64,000 nucleotides of DNA from Chryseobacterium gambrini (lineage in GTDB: Bacteria; Bacteroidota; Bacteroidia; Flavobacteriales; Weeksellaceae). This document shows, in pieces, positions 61,764-64,000 of this stretch; position 1 is the first letter of the stretch; the number at the start of each line of letters is the position of its first letter. The stretch spans positions 1 to 64,000 of the forward strand of contig NZ_FTOV01000003.1 of assembly GCF_900156825.1 (NCBI RefSeq). The letters are read 5' to 3'. Below the pieces are notes generated by a model that was not told where the DNA came from, searched no databases, and saw only the letters and a program-made list of their open reading frames with translations. A program made the translations under genes and the position numbers.

Positions 61764-63563
61764 ATGAACAAGTCGATCGTAATTTTAGCTCTTATTTTTA
61801 ATTGTTTCTTCTTTTTTCACGCACAGGAAAAAAAGGATTCAATCTATTATAAAATTGAAAAATTTTCAGATAAGAGAAAATTTACAAAATTCCTTCACCG
61901 TTTTATATTTCGTAGAGAAGCAGATTCCGTTTCCGTAAAAACAACCACCGAAAAAGTAGCGCAGGAAACGCACGACGGAAAATACATCAGAAATATTAAA
62001 ATCGAAACCATAGATCCTTTCGGATACGGTTCTAAAGATAAGAAAGAGAAATCCAGATGGTACGACTGGTTTACCAATCATCTTCACTCCAATACAAGAA
62101 TTTCCACGGTTAACAATTATTTACTTTTCCAAAAAGGAGAGGAATACAATGCCCAGAAAATCTACGAATCTGAACGTTTGCTGAGAACAATGCCTTTTAT
62201 CAACAGAGTGAACATCAGTATTTCCGACAGTACTTCCACCAAAGATTCTATCGATGTTATCGTAAAAGTGCTGGATTCATGGAGTCTGAAACCCAGAGCA
62301 AGCTATTCCGGAAGTAAAATCGGGTTAGGCGTTACCGAAGAAAATTTTCTCGGTCTGGGACATGATTTAAGTTTTCTGTACCGGAACGATTCCAAAGAAA
62401 AACAGAATTATTTACTCGGAAGTTACACCGCATACAATTTATGGGGTTCCTACATCAATGCACAGATTTTGGGAGAAAGGGATTTTGCCAGAAATGAAAG
62501 AATCAGCCTCAGTGCAACGCGCGATTTTTTCTCTCCTTTAACGAAATGGGCAGGAGGATTTAATTTTGAATATTTTATGCGCCGGGTTTTGCTGCCTATA
62601 GAATCCGAAACCGTTTTTCCTGAAGCTCAGATTAAAGTGTACAGTCAGGATTTATGGGGAGGTTACCAGATTCCCATTGCCTCAAAAACTTCAGAAAAAG
62701 TTTCCAGCAATATTGCTTTAATCGGAAGATTTCAGAATTATCAGTACAAAGACAATCCTGCAATAGACAAGTACGATTACTTTACCTCTTACAGCAGTTT
62801 TCTGGCGTCTGTAGGATTTATACAGCGAAAATTTTCTGTTCAGAAAAATATCTTTCAGTACGATCTTCCCGAAGATATTGCCTACGGAACTTCGGCGAGC
62901 CTTACAGCGGGAGGTTTATCAAGAAGCAACAGAATCATTCCGTATGCAGGAATTTCCGTGGCATACGGAGATTTTACCGACATCGGATATTTCAGTGTGA
63001 GAGCGCAATTCGGAAGATTTTTCAATGAAGACAAGCAAAACCGCGAATCTTTCCGGTTAGATGGGACGTATTTCACGAATCTTATGGATTGGAAGTTTGC
63101 CAGAGCAAGGCACTTTTTTTCGCCCACATTAGCCTTGGGAAATCCACAGCACAACTATTCTTACAGAGACCGCATCAATCTCTCCGCAGGCGATGAGTTT
63201 CCGGTGTACAGTGCAGATTATATCGGGACAAAAAAACTCGTTCTGCGATATCAGCTTCAGCTTTTCGTTAATAAAACCTGGAAAAACTTTCATTTCAGTC
63301 CTTACTTAACAGCAGCAGCAGGCTGGTTGGCAATGCCCGATGAAAAATTATTAAAAACAAACGTCAATACAAAAATAGGAATCGGTGTTCTCATTAATAA
63401 TCCTTTTCTGGTCTTCAACCGCATCCAGATTTCCTTCACCTATTATCCAAAAGTTCCTTTTGACAATAATTCATTGTTCGATTTCAACAGCAACCGGAAC
63501 AACCTTTTGCCAATGAACGGCTTTACAACAGACATTCCGCATTTCGTGAATTTTGGAAATTAA
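61764..63563 (+). CDS. Omp85/BamA-like outer-membrane protein
   Basis: A 599-residue protein with a signal peptide (ALIFNCFFFFHAQ) and a POTRA-like region (YIRNIKIETIDPFGYGSKDK then YNAQKIYESERLLRTMPFIN, with residues DSIDVIVKVLDSWSLKP). The rest, from about 190, is a transmembrane barrel of 16 or so strands (for example LGVTEENFLGLGHDLSFLYR and KIGIGVLINNPFLVFNRIQI) that ends in a hydrophobic/aromatic strand. Likely in the outer membrane; BamA itself is larger, so this is a homolog of unknown role. Confidence 0.85.
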   Translation: MNKSIVILALIFNCFFFFHAQEKKDSIYYKIEKFSDKRKFTKFLHRFIFRREADSVSVKTTTEKVAQETHDGKYIRNIKIETIDPFGYGSKDKKEKSRWYDWFTNHLHSNTRISTVNNYLLFQKGEEYNAQKIYESERLLRTMPFINRVNISISDSTSTKDSIDVIVKVLDSWSLKPRASYSGSKIGLGVTEENFLGLGHDLSFLYRNDSKEKQNYLLGSYTAYNLWGSYINAQILGERDFARNERISLSATRDFFSPLTKWAGGFNFEYFMRRVLLPIESETVFPEAQIKVYSQDLWGGYQIPIASKTSEKVSSNIALIGRFQNYQYKDNPAIDKYDYFTSYSSFLASVGFIQRKFSVQKNIFQYDLPEDIAYGTSASLTAGGLSRSNRIIPYAGISVAYGDFTDIGYFSVRAQFGRFFNEDKQNRESFRLDGTYFTNLMDWKFARARHFFSPTLALGNPQHNYSYRDRINLSAGDEFPVYSADYIGTKKLVLRYQLQLFVNKTWKNFHFSPYLTAAAGWLAMPDEKLLKTNVNTKIGIGVLINNPFLVFNRIQISFTYYPKVPFDNNSLFDFNSNRNNLLPMNGFTTDIPHFVNFGN

Positions 63564-63653
63564 AAAGGCTTAAAATTAAATTTTTGTTCTTCAAAATTTA
63601 CACTAAGGAATTATCCTGCATTTTGTTATCTTTGCAAATTACAAGATTCTTAA

Positions 63654-64000
63654 ATGAAAAACATACGAAATTTTTGCATAATCGCCCACATCGACCACGG
63701 TAAAAGTACTTTGGCAGATCGTCTTTTGGAATATACCAATACGGTGACTCAGAGAGAATTGCAGTCTCAGACACTGGATGATATGGATTTGGAGAAAGAA
63801 CGTGGAATTACCATAAAATCCCACGCGATCCAGATGGATTATGAATACAAAGGAGAAAAATATATTTTAAACCTTATTGATACACCGGGACACGTAGATT
63901 TTTCTTACGAAGTTTCCCGTTCCATTGCTGCCTGCGAAGGAGCGCTTCTTATTGTAGATGCGGCACAGAGTATTCAGGCACAGACAATCAGTAATTTATA
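63654..64000 (+). CDS. lepA: Elongation factor 4 (LepA), 5' end
   Basis: First 115 codons of a GTPase truncated by the window edge. It has the G1 motif [17 protein letters not shown]2-like region [12 protein letters not shown] and G3 [15 protein letters not shown]. LepA back-translocates or stabilises stalled ribosomes. ATG at 63654; a TATCTTTG box (63627-63634) lies 20 bases upstream and could be its -7 element. Confidence 0.96.
   Translation, partial: MKNIRNFCIIAHIDHGKSTLADRLLEYTNTVTQRELQSQTLDDMDLEKERGITIKSHAIQMDYEYKGEKYILNLIDTPGHVDFSYEVSRSIAACEGALLIVDAAQSIQAQTISNL

Noticed and set aside
1..64000. tRNA, rRNA, CRISPR arrays, transposases
   Set aside because: Looked for in the gaps; no cloverleaf-like sequence, regular repeat-spacer array or transposase motif was seen. 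A dedicated scan (tRNAscan or Infernal) would be decisive.

Overview
This 64 kb window is a stretch of bacterial chromosome from a low-GC Bacteroidota, most likely family Weeksellaceae and close to Chryseobacterium. I infer this from AT-rich sequence, TAnnTTTG-type -7 promoter elements, a fused MurF-alanine racemase, a SprE/PorW-type lipoprotein of the type IX secretion/gliding apparatus, LytS/LytT regulators with 2TM-domain proteins, WG-repeat proteins and many proteins ending their signal peptides in xxQ. No rRNA, tRNA, CRISPR, prophage or transposase gene was seen. The window is mostly core and housekeeping genes, with dispersed intergenic repeats.

Left part (0-32 kb, mostly minus strand): glycosyltransferase and small membrane protein; clpC; mnmA; a GRDP-like Gly/Cys-rich membrane protein; a LytTR response regulator, 2TM-domain proteins, an isoprenylcysteine-methyltransferase-like protein and a LytS-type kinase fused to a 2TM domain (8.4-12.6 kb); a TonB-dependent receptor with a TPR-like partner; AraC/GyrI regulator; Cu/Zn SOD lipoprotein; Prc protease; surE; an operon of an Lgt-like protein, a small membrane protein and a tetraether-synthase-like radical SAM enzyme; guaC with a DUF1835 protein; fabG with a DUF6056-like protein; and an acidic repeat protein, rsmI and a WG-repeat protein.

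Right part (32-64 kb, mostly plus strand): tdk, a toxin-antitoxin pair abutting murF-alr, a patatin/Omp85 protein, ybeY, mnmG bracketed by two perfect parS sites, a methyltransferase, an AT-rich gene-free block, pgk, a gene-free segment with DnaA-box-like sequences, rpiB, rnr, LysE and LD-carboxypeptidase genes, a gene split by an in-frame stop, yraN, an SDR gene, tsaB, sprE/porW, maf, a KdsC-type phosphatase, a DUF2520 gene, an ECF sigma-factor operon, two tandem paralogous exported proteins, an Omp85-like barrel protein and the start of lepA.

The strand switch near 32 kb (23 minus/7 plus on the left, 5 minus/26 plus on the right), the two parS sites beside mnmG, and DnaA-box-like sequences upstream of rpiB together suggest that the window spans the chromosome's origin/partition region. 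The most unusual metabolic locus is the Lgt-like plus radical SAM operon at 21.2-23.6 kb, which has two copies of the same dispersed repeat on either side of it.
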